A stretch of DNA of 64,000 nucleotides from an uncultured Methanoregula sp. (GTDB lineage: Archaea > Halobacteriota > Methanomicrobia > Methanomicrobiales > Methanospirillaceae): contig NZ_OY759744.1 in the NCBI RefSeq assembly GCF_963662735.1, positions 1,778,153-1,842,152 on the forward strand, written 5' to 3'. Numbering within the stretch: position 1 is the stretch's first letter; the number at the start of each line of letters is the position of its first letter. The notes beneath the pieces were generated by a model. The model was not told the origin of the DNA and searched no databases. It was given only the letters and a program-made list of their open reading frames with translations. Positions 1 to 9,453 of the stretch are shown in pieces. The position numbers and the translations under genes are program-made.

Positions 1-1468
1 CGGGGCCCCGAAGGTCCTCAACCTCCCGGCCCTCCTCGGGAACTTCGTCCACCACAGGATCGAGGTTATCCGGCGCAGGTCGGAATTCGACCTCAACAAG
101 TGTCAGGAGCGGGTCCACATATTAAACGGCCTTCTCACCGCGCTCGCGAGCATCGATAAGATCATCGCGGCCATCCGCGGATCGGATACCGTGGACAACG
201 CACGTATTGCGCTCATTGCCGGCTTCGGCCTCGACGAACCTCAGGCAAATGCGATCCTCCAGATGCAGCTCCGCCGTCTCGCGGCTCTTGAGCAGCAGAA
301 GATAACCGATGAGAAGAAGGGACTCGAAGCGGAGATTACCCGGCTCGAAACTATCCTGTCGTCCGAAGCGAACATCAAGGATGAGATCCGGCGCGAGACC
401 TCCGAGATTGCACTCAAGTTCGGAGATGTCCGGAGGACCGAGATCGCCCTCGACATGACCGAGCTCTCCACCGAGGACCTCATTGAGGACAAGACGGTGC
501 TCGTCTCCATCACGAAGACGAACTACATCAAGCGGATGGACCTCGACGCGTACCGGAAGCAGAAACGCGGCGGTCATGGTGTCACGGGTATGACCACGAA
601 GGAGGACGATGTCGTGAGCTCGGTCTTTGCAGCCGGCATGAAGGACTACCTCCTCTGCTTCACGAGCATCGGCCGGGTGTACTGGCTAAAGGTGTACCAG
701 ATCCCCGAGAGCTCGCGGGTTGCGAAGGGTAAGCCGATTATCAACCTCCTCAACCTGAAAGACGAGGTCATCACGACTGTTATTCCCATCCGCGAGTTCC
801 GGCCGGACAAGTACCTCATGTTCGCGACTAAACTCGGGCAGGTCATCAAGATCCCGGAGACCGAGTTTTCGAATCCCCGGTCGACCGGAACGAACGCTAT
901 CCGTCTCAAGGAAGGAGACCAGCTTGTCGACGTCATCACGACAGACAACACCCGGGAAGTCGTACTATCCACCCGGTTCGGATACGGCCTGCGATTCCAT
1001 GAAGACACCGTCAGGGTCGTAGGACGGAATGCATCCGGTGTCATCGGCATGCGGTTCCGGGTTAAGGATGATACGGTCTGCGCGATCACCCTCGTTGACA
1101 ATGAGCACACGCTTCTTACGATTTCCGATGTCGGCTTCGGGAAGCGGACCGAGTTCGACGACTTCCGCGGGCACGGTCGGGCAACGCAGGGAGTACGGAC
1201 AATGGTGCTCGAACGCGATGCCGTGGTCATCGAATCGCGGGCCGTGTCCGATACAGACGAGATCATTGCAATGACTGCCTCCGGCGTTGTCATCCGTATA
1301 CATGCCAGCGAATTCCGGATAATTGGCCGGGGCACAAAAGGCGTCCGGGTCATGCGCCTCGATGACAAGGACAAGGTTGTCGGTGTAGCCGTTGTCCCTG
1401 CAGATCCCGATGCGTTGACAGAGATTGGGCCCGTTGCCCCGTCTCCGCAGCCTGAAAATAACCCGTAA
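1..1468 (+). CDS. gyrA: DNA gyrase subunit A, C-terminal part (5' end outside window)
   Basis: The reading frame is open from base 2, so the gene enters from the left and only about 489 C-terminal residues are visible. The first part holds the end of the breakage-reunion domain (HHRIEVIRRRSEFDL, then HILNGLLTALASIDKII) and the coiled-coil arm. Next comes the beta-pinwheel DNA-wrapping domain with its repeated blades (for example LCFTSIGRVYWLKVYQIPE, TLLTISDVGFGKRTEFDDF). The catalytic Tyr region lies upstream of the window. With GyrB this enzyme introduces negative supercoils, a bacterial-type enzyme that many euryarchaea acquired. The short tail after the pinwheel is Pro-rich. An oligo-T run follows the stop directly. 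Identification is secure; the absent 5' end is a window effect. Confidence 0.95.
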   Translation, partial: GAPKVLNLPALLGNFVHHRIEVIRRRSEFDLNKCQERVHILNGLLTALASIDKIIAAIRGSDTVDNARIALIAGFGLDEPQANAILQMQLRRLAALEQQKITDEKKGLEAEITRLETILSSEANIKDEIRRETSEIALKFGDVRRTEIALDMTELSTEDLIEDKTVLVSITKTNYIKRMDLDAYRKQKRGGHGVTGMTTKEDDVVSSVFAAGMKDYLLCFTSIGRVYWLKVYQIPESSRVAKGKPIINLLNLKDEVITTVIPIREFRPDKYLMFATKLGQVIKIPETEFSNPRSTGTNAIRLKEGDQLVDVITTDNTREVVLSTRFGYGLRFHEDTVRVVGRNASGVIGMRFRVKDDTVCAITLVDNEHTLLTISDVGFGKRTEFDDFRGHGRATQGVRTMVLERDAVVIESRAVSDTDEIIAMTASGVVIRIHASEFRIIGRGTKGVRVMRLDDKDKVVGVAVVPADPDALTEIGPVAPSPQPENNP

Positions 1469-1482
1469 TTCTTTTTTTTTAT
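1469..1482 (+). terminator. oligo-T terminator after gyrA
   Basis: A run of nine T follows the gyrA stop codon within a few bases. Archaeal RNA polymerase terminates at such U-rich stretches without needing a hairpin. No stem is seen upstream. Confidence 0.5.
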
Positions 1483-1593
1483 ATTCGTAAACGGATCCGG
1501 GCCAACCGGGTTCACACCCTGCCTGATCGAACGGGAAATGCCCGGTCGCAATAATTTTGTTCCCCGGGTGCGATTGGGTGGTATGGTGAATGC

Positions 1594-1994
1594 ATGTTCC
1601 GTACCATGCTGAAGGTTACCTCAAAGCAGGAGGGGGATATTATCGATATCACCGGCAAGGTCCGGGAGGCAGTCCGGAAAAGTGCTGTCAGGACCGGTCT
1701 TGTCCATCTCTTTGTCCTCCATTCCACTGCCGCTCTCACTACGATTGAATATGAACCCGGCGTCCTTGCCGATCTCCGGCGTTCCCTGTCCCGTATTGCA
1801 CCCGACGATCTGCCCTATGCCCACGATACCCGGTGGGGGGATGGCAATGGCCGCTCGCATGTCAAAGCATCCCTGGTCGGCCCGTGGGGGACGGCGATCT
1901 GATGTGCGGGACATGGCAGCAGATTGTTCTCCTGGAACTCGATGTGAACGCAGGAAGGGAGCGGACGATCGTCTGTACTATTACCGGAGAATAA
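1594..1994 (+). pseudogene. YjbQ/UPF0047 family protein, frameshifted
   Basis: The first frame (1594-1902) encodes a normal YjbQ N-terminus: ITGKVREAVRKS, the LFVLHSTAAL block, then HVKASLVGP. It then runs into TGA at 1900-1902. The missing C-terminal part continues in a different frame from about 1881 to the stop at 1992-1994: PVGDGDLMCGTWQQIVLLEL followed by DVNAGRERTIVCTITGE. In intact family members (about 130-140 residues) a short segment after GP carries a few hydrophobic residues that are missing here. A deletion of 3n+1 bases (about 16 nt, inferred) between short cccg-type repeats near 1880-1887 would explain both the shift and the lost residues. The family is linked to thiamine-phosphate synthase-like activity; the product here is probably inactive unless the truncated form is tolerated. 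Confidence 0.8.
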
Positions 1995-2287
1995 TGGGTT
2001 GTTGACCGGTGGAAAACCAATGCGTTGCTGTGTTGATTACTGGTTGAACGTACCAGGTCAAGGTATACACATTGGTGCAGATCCCATCCACCGCTTGACA
2101 GGAAGAACGTTGCAGTCTCCAGGGAGTGCACACTAAATACCCGTGCACTGGCAGAGGTATCCGCGGGCCGATCAGGTTCAGATGCGGGATACACCCATTT
2201 TTTTAAATTGACCGTTGCAATTCCTACCGGTAACTTGATATCAGGTAGAATCGAAAATGTTCCCTATCGCTCAGGGAGCATTCGGTT
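1995..2287. other. intergenic region with an inverted repeat around a TATA-like element
   Basis: No gene is visible. Arms agtgcac (2125-2131) and gtgcact (2143-2149) are perfect inverted repeats separated by 11 bases that contain the TATA-like ctaaatac. A second AT-rich box (tttttttaaatt) lies near 2201-2212. Either could serve the NIPSNAP gene downstream. The operator role is a guess from the arrangement alone. Confidence 0.35.
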
Positions 2288-2650
2288 ATGACGCAGAAAC
2301 AGGTCCGTTCCAAAGATATCTACCAGCTTCGAATATACGAGGTCTCTCCGGAAAAGAGGGATATCTTCCACAACAGGTTCAAAAATCACGCACTAATGAT
2401 TATGAACCGATATGGATTCAATGTGATCGCACTGTGGGAAAGTACGTCCGTAGTGAACTTCGAGTTCATCTACCTTTTGAAATGGCCCGATGAGGCAACT
2501 ATGGAGCGCCAGTGGAAACTCTTTCTGGAGGATGAAGAGTGGATAGCAATAAAGAAGCAAACCGTAAACGAGACCGGCGAACCGGTCCTCCGGGTAACGG
2601 GCCGGGTGCTCAATGATGTCAGTTACTCCCCGGCATGTAATCCGTTCTAG
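2288..2650 (+). CDS. NIPSNAP family protein
   Basis: A 120-residue protein with the single ferredoxin-like NIPSNAP fold: IYQLRIYEVSPEKRDIFHNR at the start of the domain, a central GFNVIALWES strand, and FEFIYLLKWPDEATMERQW, where family members have their conserved strand and W. The family's biochemical function is not settled; relatives resemble dimeric alpha-beta barrel proteins. ATG at 2288 is preceded by a weak cagggag. The gene stands alone between the broken yjbQ and an oxidoreductase in the same direction, so no operon partner suggests a role. Family assignment is good, function unknown. Confidence 0.75.
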   Translation: MTQKQVRSKDIYQLRIYEVSPEKRDIFHNRFKNHALMIMNRYGFNVIALWESTSVVNFEFIYLLKWPDEATMERQWKLFLEDEEWIAIKKQTVNETGEPVLRVTGRVLNDVSYSPACNPF

Positions 2651-2805
2651 GAGTTCCCGCATCGCGATTACACTCCCGCTGAAACCGGCTGCCCGGGTCC
2701 TTCATACGGATGCATTTCTCTGCATCGTGCCTGTTTACTTTTAAGAAACCTGTTTTTGTATCCGCTGCCAAATTCCTTTATCACAATCAACGACATGGTA
2801 GATGT

Positions 2806-3612
2806 ATGAGTGATGAGATCCGGGATAAGATCACCGGCATGTGCCGGGATCTCGATATCCCGCTGGTTGGATTTGCCCCGGCCGGGCGCTGGGACCATCC
2901 CCCGTTTGACCCGTGGGTGCCCGATGAATTCCGGCCAACAGCGATCTTCCCGGAGGCCCGGACGGTGATTGTGATTGGCCTGCCGGTGACCCTTCCCATT
3001 CTGGAGACTGCCCCCTCGATCCATTACCATGAACTCTATCGTACCGTGAATGCTCTCCTGGATCAGAACGGGTACCGTATTGCCGAAGTCCTCACCCGGC
3101 TCGGCCACCCGTCCATCTGGATTCCCCGGGACGGGTATGGCTCGATTGGCATCCTGAAGGAAAAACCCATTGCGTTCTTCTCCCACCGGCATGCAGCATA
3201 CCTTGCCGGCCTGGGAAATTTCGGGATCAATAACATGCTCCTGACACCGGAGTTCGGGCCCCGGGTCCGGTTTGCGTCCATCTTCACCTCCGCAGAAATC
3301 CGGCCGGATGAGGTACTTGAAAATAACCTCTGCATACGCTGCATGCAATGCGTGAACGCATGCCCGGTAAAAGCCATTCCCGGGACAGGGTACCCGGAAG
3401 GCCTGACCGAAAAGAAGACCTGCGCTGCCCGGTCAGAAGCCCTGAACAACCGCTTCATCTCCCCGTGCGGGATCTGTATCAAGGTCTGCCCGGTCGGTGC
3501 CGACCGGAAACGGTTCGGCCGGGAGGATACGGCAATGTATCACGAGGATGACGATCGGTTTTCCGCATATCACCGGGCCTGGAAACACGTGCGGTCGTAC
3601 GGCGGGCGCTGA
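2806..3612 (+). CDS. 4Fe-4S oxidoreductase, epoxyqueuosine reductase (QueG)-like
   Basis: A 268-residue protein starting at the ATG at 2806. The frame stays open upstream, but those residues lack family similarity. The N-terminal two thirds resemble the cobalamin-binding part of the QueG-like family (GYGSIGILKEKPIAFFSHRH, GLGNFGINNMLLTPEFGPRV). The C-terminus carries two 4Fe-4S cluster motifs: CIRCMQCVNACPVKAIP, and CGICIKVCP paired with an upstream Cys. In the family these clusters pass electrons to a cobalamin. True QueG acts in tRNA queuosine synthesis, which archaea generally lack in this form, so the substrate is unknown here. The fold assignment is fairly sure; the reaction is not. Confidence 0.75.
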   Translation: MSDEIRDKITGMCRDLDIPLVGFAPAGRWDHPPFDPWVPDEFRPTAIFPEARTVIVIGLPVTLPILETAPSIHYHELYRTVNALLDQNGYRIAEVLTRLGHPSIWIPRDGYGSIGILKEKPIAFFSHRHAAYLAGLGNFGINNMLLTPEFGPRVRFASIFTSAEIRPDEVLENNLCIRCMQCVNACPVKAIPGTGYPEGLTEKKTCAARSEALNNRFISPCGICIKVCPVGADRKRFGREDTAMYHEDDDRFSAYHRAWKHVRSYGGR

Positions 3613-3674
3613 ACCGGGGCATTTCCCGCCCGTTTTTATTATTATTTAAATACGAGGAACTCTAATTCACGGAT

Positions 3675-4220
3675 ATGAAATACAGTCATCTCTGCTTACT
3701 CCTCGTTCTTGTCCTTGGAATCATGGCCTTCGGATGCACGAGCCAGAAATCCCAGCCCGTGACCCCTGTTCCCACAACCCTTTCCCCGACAACGGTTCCA
3801 ACAACTTCCCCCACGCCGGCATACCCCCAGCAGCTTGCCGGCCAGTGGGTGCTCAAAACCATGGCAATCCAGCAGGGTTCGGTCCCTCTCACTCCTACAA
3901 CGCAGATCACGCTCACTTTCAATACGGACGGGAGCATTTCAGGATATGGCGGCTGCAATAATTATTTTGCATCCTATAACCTGACCGGGGTTGCGACACC
4001 CAAAGGTGCCGGCATGACTGTCGGGCCGATCACCACTTCGAAGAAGTACTGCCAGTCAACCTCCAGCCAGGAAAATACCTATCTCCAGACCCTGCAGAAT
4101 ACCGGAGCCTACGTGGTGAATGGCAACCTGCTGACCATCACCGACGTATCCCAGAACGCACTTGTCTACCAGCAGGCGGCATCCATGGTCACGACCGTGT
4201 ATTACCCGGAACCGGCCTGA
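3675..4220 (+). CDS. META-domain lipoprotein (HslJ-like)
   Basis: A 181-residue secreted lipoprotein. Residues 1-20 form a hydrophobic signal peptide ending in the lipobox AFGC, so the mature protein would be anchored through Cys21. A Thr/Pro-rich linker of about 30 residues follows, then one META domain with its hallmark GYGGCNNYFASY and a central LAGQWVL strand. META domains occur in HslJ and other stress-related envelope proteins with no known catalytic activity. A TATA-like tatttaaata sits at 3643-3652, about 25 bases before the ATG, so the transcript may be leaderless. Two further Cys in the domain (GGC and KYC) could form a disulfide. Confidence 0.8.
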   Translation: MKYSHLCLLLVLVLGIMAFGCTSQKSQPVTPVPTTLSPTTVPTTSPTPAYPQQLAGQWVLKTMAIQQGSVPLTPTTQITLTFNTDGSISGYGGCNNYFASYNLTGVATPKGAGMTVGPITTSKKYCQSTSSQENTYLQTLQNTGAYVVNGNLLTITDVSQNALVYQQAASMVTTVYYPEPA

Positions 4221-4523
4221 CCCTTTTTTCCGGCACGAAACCATTCAGAAAAGATCCGGTTCCGCAAGATCATTTTTTCAGGAATCCGCACATTCGTACC
4301 GTGCGAAAAACCGGTTAAACACAGGATACTGCCCACGTGTCCCGTGCGGTATATCAGACAATCACCACCTGCTCTGTTTTCACCACGGTTTTTCCGGCTA
4401 TCTTCCTATTGGTCCTGCAAAAGGTCGCTGTTTCTGGAATCGCGGGCAATGTAAAAGAACCCAATATAATAAAATAGATATAAGTTCTTGCTATTTTATA
4501 CAATTATCTTCAGGACTGGTTAC
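4221..4523. other. intergenic region upstream of the PAS histidine kinase
   Basis: No gene was recognised. The last 80 bases are AT-rich (caatataataaaatagatataag near 4460-4485) and probably contain the TATA element for the kinase. The rest shows no repeat or RNA structure that I could support. Confidence 0.35.
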
Positions 4524-7310
4524 ATGGATGAAATCAATGGGAATGATCCCCTGGCACCGTATTCCACGCCATCACCCGCTCCTGAAAAACCCGATCCGGG
4601 CACCATATTCTCGGTCCTTTACGTAGACGATGAACCCGCGCTCCTGGCCCCGACAAAAATTTATCTGGAAAAACATGGAAATTTTCTCGTCGATACCACT
4701 TCCAGCGTTAACGATGCCCTGAAAAAAATAAAGAATTTTTCGTACGATGTCATCATTTCCGATTACCAGATGCCGGGAACCGATGGCATCGAATTTTTAA
4801 AAATACTCCGTAACGCCGGCGACCAGATCCCGTTCATCCTCTTCACGGGAAAGGGGGACGAGGAGGTCGTGATCGAGGCATATGCCCAGGGAGCCGATTT
4901 CTATCTCCCGAAAGGCGGGAATCCCCGGGCAATGTACCTGGATCTCATCAACAAGATCGATCAGATTGTCACCCGCCGGAGGGTGGAAAGTGCCCTCAAG
5001 GAAAGCGAGGAACTGTTCAGGACCTTATTCAACAATGCAAACGATTCCATCTTTGTCCACGAGATGTCGCCCGACGGGCTTCCCGGCAGGTATGTCATGG
5101 TCAATGATATCGCCTGTGTCCGCCTGGGATATACCCGCGATGAATTTCTCCACATGAGCCCGCCGGACATTATTTCTCCCCGGCACGCTGCAAAAATTTC
5201 TGCCCTCTCCCGTACCATCCAGAGCCGGGGCCACGCCACGTTTGATACAATCCACCGGAAAAAAGACGGAACCGAATTTCCCGTGGAAGTGAATGCCCAC
5301 CTTTTTGAACTGCATGGAAAACAGCTCACGCTGTCGATTGCCCGGGATATCACGGAACGCAAACACATGGAAGACGAGATCCGGGCAAGCGAGCAGCGGC
5401 TGCACACCATTATCGACGGGTCTTCCATCCCCCAGTTCGTGATCAACAGGGATCACGAAGTGATTTACTGGAACAAGGCTCTCGAAAGTTACAGCGGCAT
5501 TGAAGCGCACGATGTGCGGAATACGAAAAATGCCTGGAAAGCCTTTTACGAATCACGCCGTCCGCTTCTTGTTGATTTGCTGGTAGACGGGAAACTGGAT
5601 GAGATTCCCGTATGGTATGAAGGGAAATACAGCCCCTCGCGGTATGTTGAAGGGGCATTTGAGTTCACCAGTTTTTTCCCCCATTTCGGTACCTCCGGGA
5701 AATGGCTTCATGCCACAGCCGTAGTAATTAAAGATGAACGGGGGTCCATTGTCGGGGCGCTCGAGACCCTTGAGGATATAACGGACCGGAAAAATGCTGA
5801 ACAGGACCTGATGAACAGTGAAAAATATCTCAAAACCATTTTCAATTCAGTCCAGACCGGCCTTATGATCATCGATCCCGATAAACAAACGATTGTCGAT
5901 GCAAATCCTGCTGCGGTGAGAATGATCGGGAAGCCGAAATCGGAAATCCTGGGCTCTCTTTGTAATATCCATCTCTGCAGCAGTGACTCCCAGTGCCCGA
6001 TTACCGACATTGGGCTGAAATCAGACTTTACCGAATGTGTTCTCATTGCCGGCGACCAGAAAAAAATTCCCATCCTGAAAACCGCAGTACCCGTCAACAT
6101 AGCCGGAAAGTCGCTCTTACTGGAGAGTTTCCTTGACATTACCGACCGGAAGCGGGCTGAGGATGCCATGCAGATGGCCTATGCCGAGCTTGAACAAAAA
6201 GTCAGGGAACGCACCCGGGAACTCTTCGATATGAACCGGAGCCTCCAGGCCGAGGCAGGCGAACGGAAGAAAATAATGGAAGAGCTCAAGGTCAGCGAAG
6301 AGAAATACCGTTCCCTTGTGGAGCAGACCAATGATATCGTCTTCCACATTGACAAGGATGGCCGCCTCACCTATGTAAGCCCGAATATCTCTTCCATTCT
6401 CGGGTACGCTGCGGAAGAGAGCGTGGGAAAAAGCCCGGTTGCGTTCATGCCCCCGGATGCCGAAAAGCAGTTCTATTCCCTTCACGAGGAGAATGTCCGG
6501 GCTCAGCAACCGATCTCCGGCGTGGAACTGACGTTCCTTGACAATAAGAAGGTACCGCATATCTTTGAGATCAACGGTACGCCCCATATCGGCGAGGATG
6601 GCGTTTTCCTCGGTTTCAGCGGGATCGCACGGGACATTACCGAGAGAAAATCTCTCCAGCACAAGGTGGAGGCCTCCCTCAAGGAAAAAGAGATCCTCCT
6701 CAAAGAGATTCACCACCGGGTCAAGAACAACATGCAGGTCATCTCAAGCCTTCTCAACCTGCAGGCCAAGCTTATCAAGGATGAGAAAAGCAGGGAAGTG
6801 ATCCGGGAGAGCCAGAACCGCGTCATGTCGATAGCTCTTGTGCATGAAAAATTATACCAGTCCAAAAATCTTGCGGAGATCAATTATCTGGAGTATCTCC
6901 GGAAAATTGCGGAAAACCTCCTCCAGTCCTATGGGATCTCGCCAAAAACCGTGGATATCCGGATTCATGCCGATGATATCATCATCCCCATCGACAAGGC
7001 AATCCCGATCAGCCTGATCATCAACGAGCTGATCTCCAATTCCCTGAAATATGCCTTCCCTGATAACCGGACCGGTACTATCCAGATTGATTTCAAAAAA
7101 GAGGGAGATACCTATACGCTTTTTGTAAAAGATGACGGCATCGGCCTACCGGAGAATGTAACGCTTGACCAGACAAACACCCTGGGATTTCAGCTAATCT
7201 CGTCCCTGGTAGGACAGGTCCATGGAACGATCTCGTTGAACCGCGGGGCCGGAACGGAATTCCGGATCGTATTTACTATCGAACCCACTGCGGGTGATCA
7301 TTATGACTGA
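4524..7310 (+). CDS. hybrid multi-PAS sensor histidine kinase with N-terminal receiver
   Basis: About 928 residues from the ATG at 4524; an earlier in-frame start adds only 12 residues without similarity. Order: receiver domain at about 30-150 (acidic pair at 35-36, phosphoacceptor Asp80 in IISDYQMPGTDG); PAS domains at about 155-285, 285-410, 425-545 and 595-715; a coiled coil near 550-595; then a HisKA_2-type dimerisation domain (EIHHRVKNNMQVISSLLNLQ) and an HATPase domain (NELISNSLKYAF, DDGIGLP, GFQLISSLV). No membrane segment is seen, so it probably senses a cytoplasmic signal, perhaps through a PAS-bound ligand. The stop overlaps the start of the following response regulator, which makes a cognate pair likely. 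Such soluble multi-PAS kinases are frequent in Methanomicrobiales. Confidence 0.9.
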   Translation: MDEINGNDPLAPYSTPSPAPEKPDPGTIFSVLYVDDEPALLAPTKIYLEKHGNFLVDTTSSVNDALKKIKNFSYDVIISDYQMPGTDGIEFLKILRNAGDQIPFILFTGKGDEEVVIEAYAQGADFYLPKGGNPRAMYLDLINKIDQIVTRRRVESALKESEELFRTLFNNANDSIFVHEMSPDGLPGRYVMVNDIACVRLGYTRDEFLHMSPPDIISPRHAAKISALSRTIQSRGHATFDTIHRKKDGTEFPVEVNAHLFELHGKQLTLSIARDITERKHMEDEIRASEQRLHTIIDGSSIPQFVINRDHEVIYWNKALESYSGIEAHDVRNTKNAWKAFYESRRPLLVDLLVDGKLDEIPVWYEGKYSPSRYVEGAFEFTSFFPHFGTSGKWLHATAVVIKDERGSIVGALETLEDITDRKNAEQDLMNSEKYLKTIFNSVQTGLMIIDPDKQTIVDANPAAVRMIGKPKSEILGSLCNIHLCSSDSQCPITDIGLKSDFTECVLIAGDQKKIPILKTAVPVNIAGKSLLLESFLDITDRKRAEDAMQMAYAELEQKVRERTRELFDMNRSLQAEAGERKKIMEELKVSEEKYRSLVEQTNDIVFHIDKDGRLTYVSPNISSILGYAAEESVGKSPVAFMPPDAEKQFYSLHEENVRAQQPISGVELTFLDNKKVPHIFEINGTPHIGEDGVFLGFSGIARDITERKSLQHKVEASLKEKEILLKEIHHRVKNNMQVISSLLNLQAKLIKDEKSREVIRESQNRVMSIALVHEKLYQSKNLAEINYLEYLRKIAENLLQSYGISPKTVDIRIHADDIIIPIDKAIPISLIINELISNSLKYAFPDNRTGTIQIDFKKEGDTYTLFVKDDGIGLPENVTLDQTNTLGFQLISSLVGQVHGTISLNRGAGTEFRIVFTIEPTAGDHYD

Positions 7311-8418
7311 TACAAAAATACTTGTTGTCGAAGATGAAGCAGTGACCAGTATGGATCTCAGGAGCAGCCTGACCGATCTCGGGTACGCGGTCTGTGCAAT
7401 TGCTACCACCGGTGAAACAGCCGTGAAAACTGCCGGGGCTCTCCACCCCGACATCATCCTCATGGACATTATGCTTGCCGGGAAGATGACCGGGATTGAT
7501 GCAGCAGAGATCATCCGGTCAAAATACCACATTCCGGTAATTTACCTCACTGCGTACAGCGATGACAGTTTCCTTGCCCGGGCAAAGATAACCGAGCCCT
7601 TCGGGTATATCCTCAAACCCTTCCGGGAACTGGAACTCAAGACCAATATCGAGATGGCGCTCTACAAGCACCAGATGGAAAGCGCCCTGCGGGTGAGCGA
7701 GGAGACCACCCGGGTCCTGCTCAATGCAATAGAAGACGCGATGTTCCTTGTCGATGTCAACGGGAGGTTCCAGGCAGTGAATGCTGCTCTCGCAAACCAG
7801 GCTGGCAAGACCGTGAAAGAGCTCATCGGCTCAAATGTATCGGAACTGGTGATCCAGGGTTTCCTCTCCCAGAAGATGGCCGGGTGGAATGTCAACGCGA
7901 CCCTGGCCGCCCCCCTCCATTTCGAGGAAGAGTTCAAAGGGAAATGGTTTGACGTCACCCTCTACCCGGTCCGGAACCCCGATGACAACGTGGTTTTATT
8001 CGCAGTCTATATCCGGAATATCACCCCGAATAAAAAACTGGAAGAACAGTCCCGGCAGAACGAGGAATATTTCCGGTCCCTGGTGGAAGGCACCTCGGAT
8101 ATCATCGCTATCCTGAACCGGGACGGAACGCTCCGCTATGACAGCCCTTCGATTACCCGTTCACTCGGGTACGCGGGCGAGAATCTTGTGGGAAAATCCT
8201 TATCGGGCCTGCTTCACGAAGATGAACTGCCCAAACTCAAGAGTATTTTCCAGGAAATCATGAGCAACCCGGGAATGGTGAAACCCTTCAACCTGAAAGT
8301 GAAAAATGCCGAAGGAGAGTTTTTCACCATGGAGGGAATTATCAGCAATCTCTATGGAAACCCGGTGATTGACGGGATTGTGCTCAATGGCTGGATTAAA
8401 AATCACCGGTCCCCGTAA
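7303..8418 (+). CDS. response regulator with two PAS domains and no DNA-binding output
   Basis: A 371-residue protein; ATG at 7303 overlaps the kinase stop by eight bases, so the two are translationally coupled. Receiver domain at 1-125: acidic residues E10-D12, phosphoacceptor Asp55 in IILMDIMLAGKMTGID, switch region YLTAYSD, and Lys in GYILKPF. It is followed by two PAS domains at about 130-245 and 255-370. No helix-turn-helix, GGDEF, kinase or phosphatase domain follows, so the output is unknown. It may relay through protein contact, which is the common archaeal design (REC-PAS proteins). The C-terminal PAS ends abruptly at residue 371 with no frameshift visible. Confidence 0.88.
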   Translation: MTDTKILVVEDEAVTSMDLRSSLTDLGYAVCAIATTGETAVKTAGALHPDIILMDIMLAGKMTGIDAAEIIRSKYHIPVIYLTAYSDDSFLARAKITEPFGYILKPFRELELKTNIEMALYKHQMESALRVSEETTRVLLNAIEDAMFLVDVNGRFQAVNAALANQAGKTVKELIGSNVSELVIQGFLSQKMAGWNVNATLAAPLHFEEEFKGKWFDVTLYPVRNPDDNVVLFAVYIRNITPNKKLEEQSRQNEEYFRSLVEGTSDIIAILNRDGTLRYDSPSITRSLGYAGENLVGKSLSGLLHEDELPKLKSIFQEIMSNPGMVKPFNLKVKNAEGEFFTMEGIISNLYGNPVIDGIVLNGWIKNHRSP

Positions 8419-8508
8419 CCGGATTTTCTGGTGAGCGGCCGGGTTTTTTGACAAATCCGCCCCGGTCATTCCGCTGGCCCACTCTTTCTTTGGCGGGGTG
8501 AGCGTGTA

Positions 8509-9453
8509 TTACTCGCCCGGGCTCTTTTTTGCCCGGGGTGTTTTTGGCATTTCCCTGATCGATTTATAGAGGAAGTACCCGACAACCCCGAACGTGATCA
8601 CCGGGGAAACCCAGAACGGAATCTGGACGCCGAAACTGTCCAGGATCATGATAATGCCCAGGAAGAATACCGAGTACATTGCACCGTTCTTGAGGTACAG
8701 GTATCTCTTGATCGTGTCCACGTTCCTCAGGGTGAGTTCCCGGACAACGAGCGCCCCGATCCCGTTCCCGATAAGGATGAGCGGGACTGCCATGGTGAAG
8801 GCAAACGCCCCGACAACGCCGTCGATGGAGAACGTTGCATCGATCACTTCGAGATAAAATATCTTGCTCAGGTCCGACATATCCGCGGAGTGGAGCATCT
8901 TCTCCTCCGCTTTCTCCGCGTTCTGCCGGAACCCGTGCACGATGAAAAACGCCGTTGATCCCATGACCGCCCCAAAGGCCATAAGCGGGTTTTTCCCCAG
9001 GGCAAACCAGACGAGGCCCGCAAGAAGGATCGAGACAATGGCAAAGAACCAGACCCCTTTTGCGGCAAAGAACTTCTCGGCTTTCAGGCCGAAACTCTTG
9101 GTCTCGAGGAACAGCCAGTGAAGGAAGAGGAACAGGAGGAAAGTCCCGCCGCCAATCAGGAGGATTGGCGAAGACTGCTCGATGGCAGCAAGAACGACCG
9201 GGTCGCTTGAAAATGTTGCGGTGAATGCCCCGATCGGTCCAAGCGCCGGTGTGGACAACCAGACGATCAGCCAGGGAAGGAGGCCCCGCACTGCAAAGAC
9301 CGCGAAGAGCAGGCCCCAGACCATGAACCAGCGTTTGGCCCGCTCGCTCATCGTAGAGAGGACTTCGGCATTAATGATGGCATTGTCAATGCTGGTTATC
9401 GTTTCGAACAGGACAAGGCCCGCGACAATGAGGATGATGGAGAGGATATCCAT
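8509..9453 (-). CDS. DUF475 integral membrane protein (TerC-like)
   Basis: A 314-residue protein with eight or nine hydrophobic segments. Two related acidic motifs sit in membrane segments: ETITSIDNAIINAEVLS near residues 18-34 and DATFSIDGVVGAFAF near 210-225. They mirror the paired S-x-D-N/S motifs of TerC proteins, which recent work links to manganese export. The basic C-terminal tail is cytoplasmic in style. It is transcribed against its neighbours and stands alone. The link to metal homeostasis is inferred from the motif pattern. A TerY-P triad, also associated with Ter systems, lies 20 kb away on the other strand. Confidence 0.8.
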   Translation of the reverse strand: MDILSIILIVAGLVLFETITSIDNAIINAEVLSTMSERAKRWFMVWGLLFAVFAVRGLLPWLIVWLSTPALGPIGAFTATFSSDPVVLAAIEQSSPILLIGGGTFLLFLFLHWLFLETKSFGLKAEKFFAAKGVWFFAIVSILLAGLVWFALGKNPLMAFGAVMGSTAFFIVHGFRQNAEKAEEKMLHSADMSDLSKIFYLEVIDATFSIDGVVGAFAFTMAVPLILIGNGIGALVVRELTLRNVDTIKRYLYLKNGAMYSVFFLGIIMILDSFGVQIPFWVSPVITFGVVGYFLYKSIREMPKTPRAKKSPGE

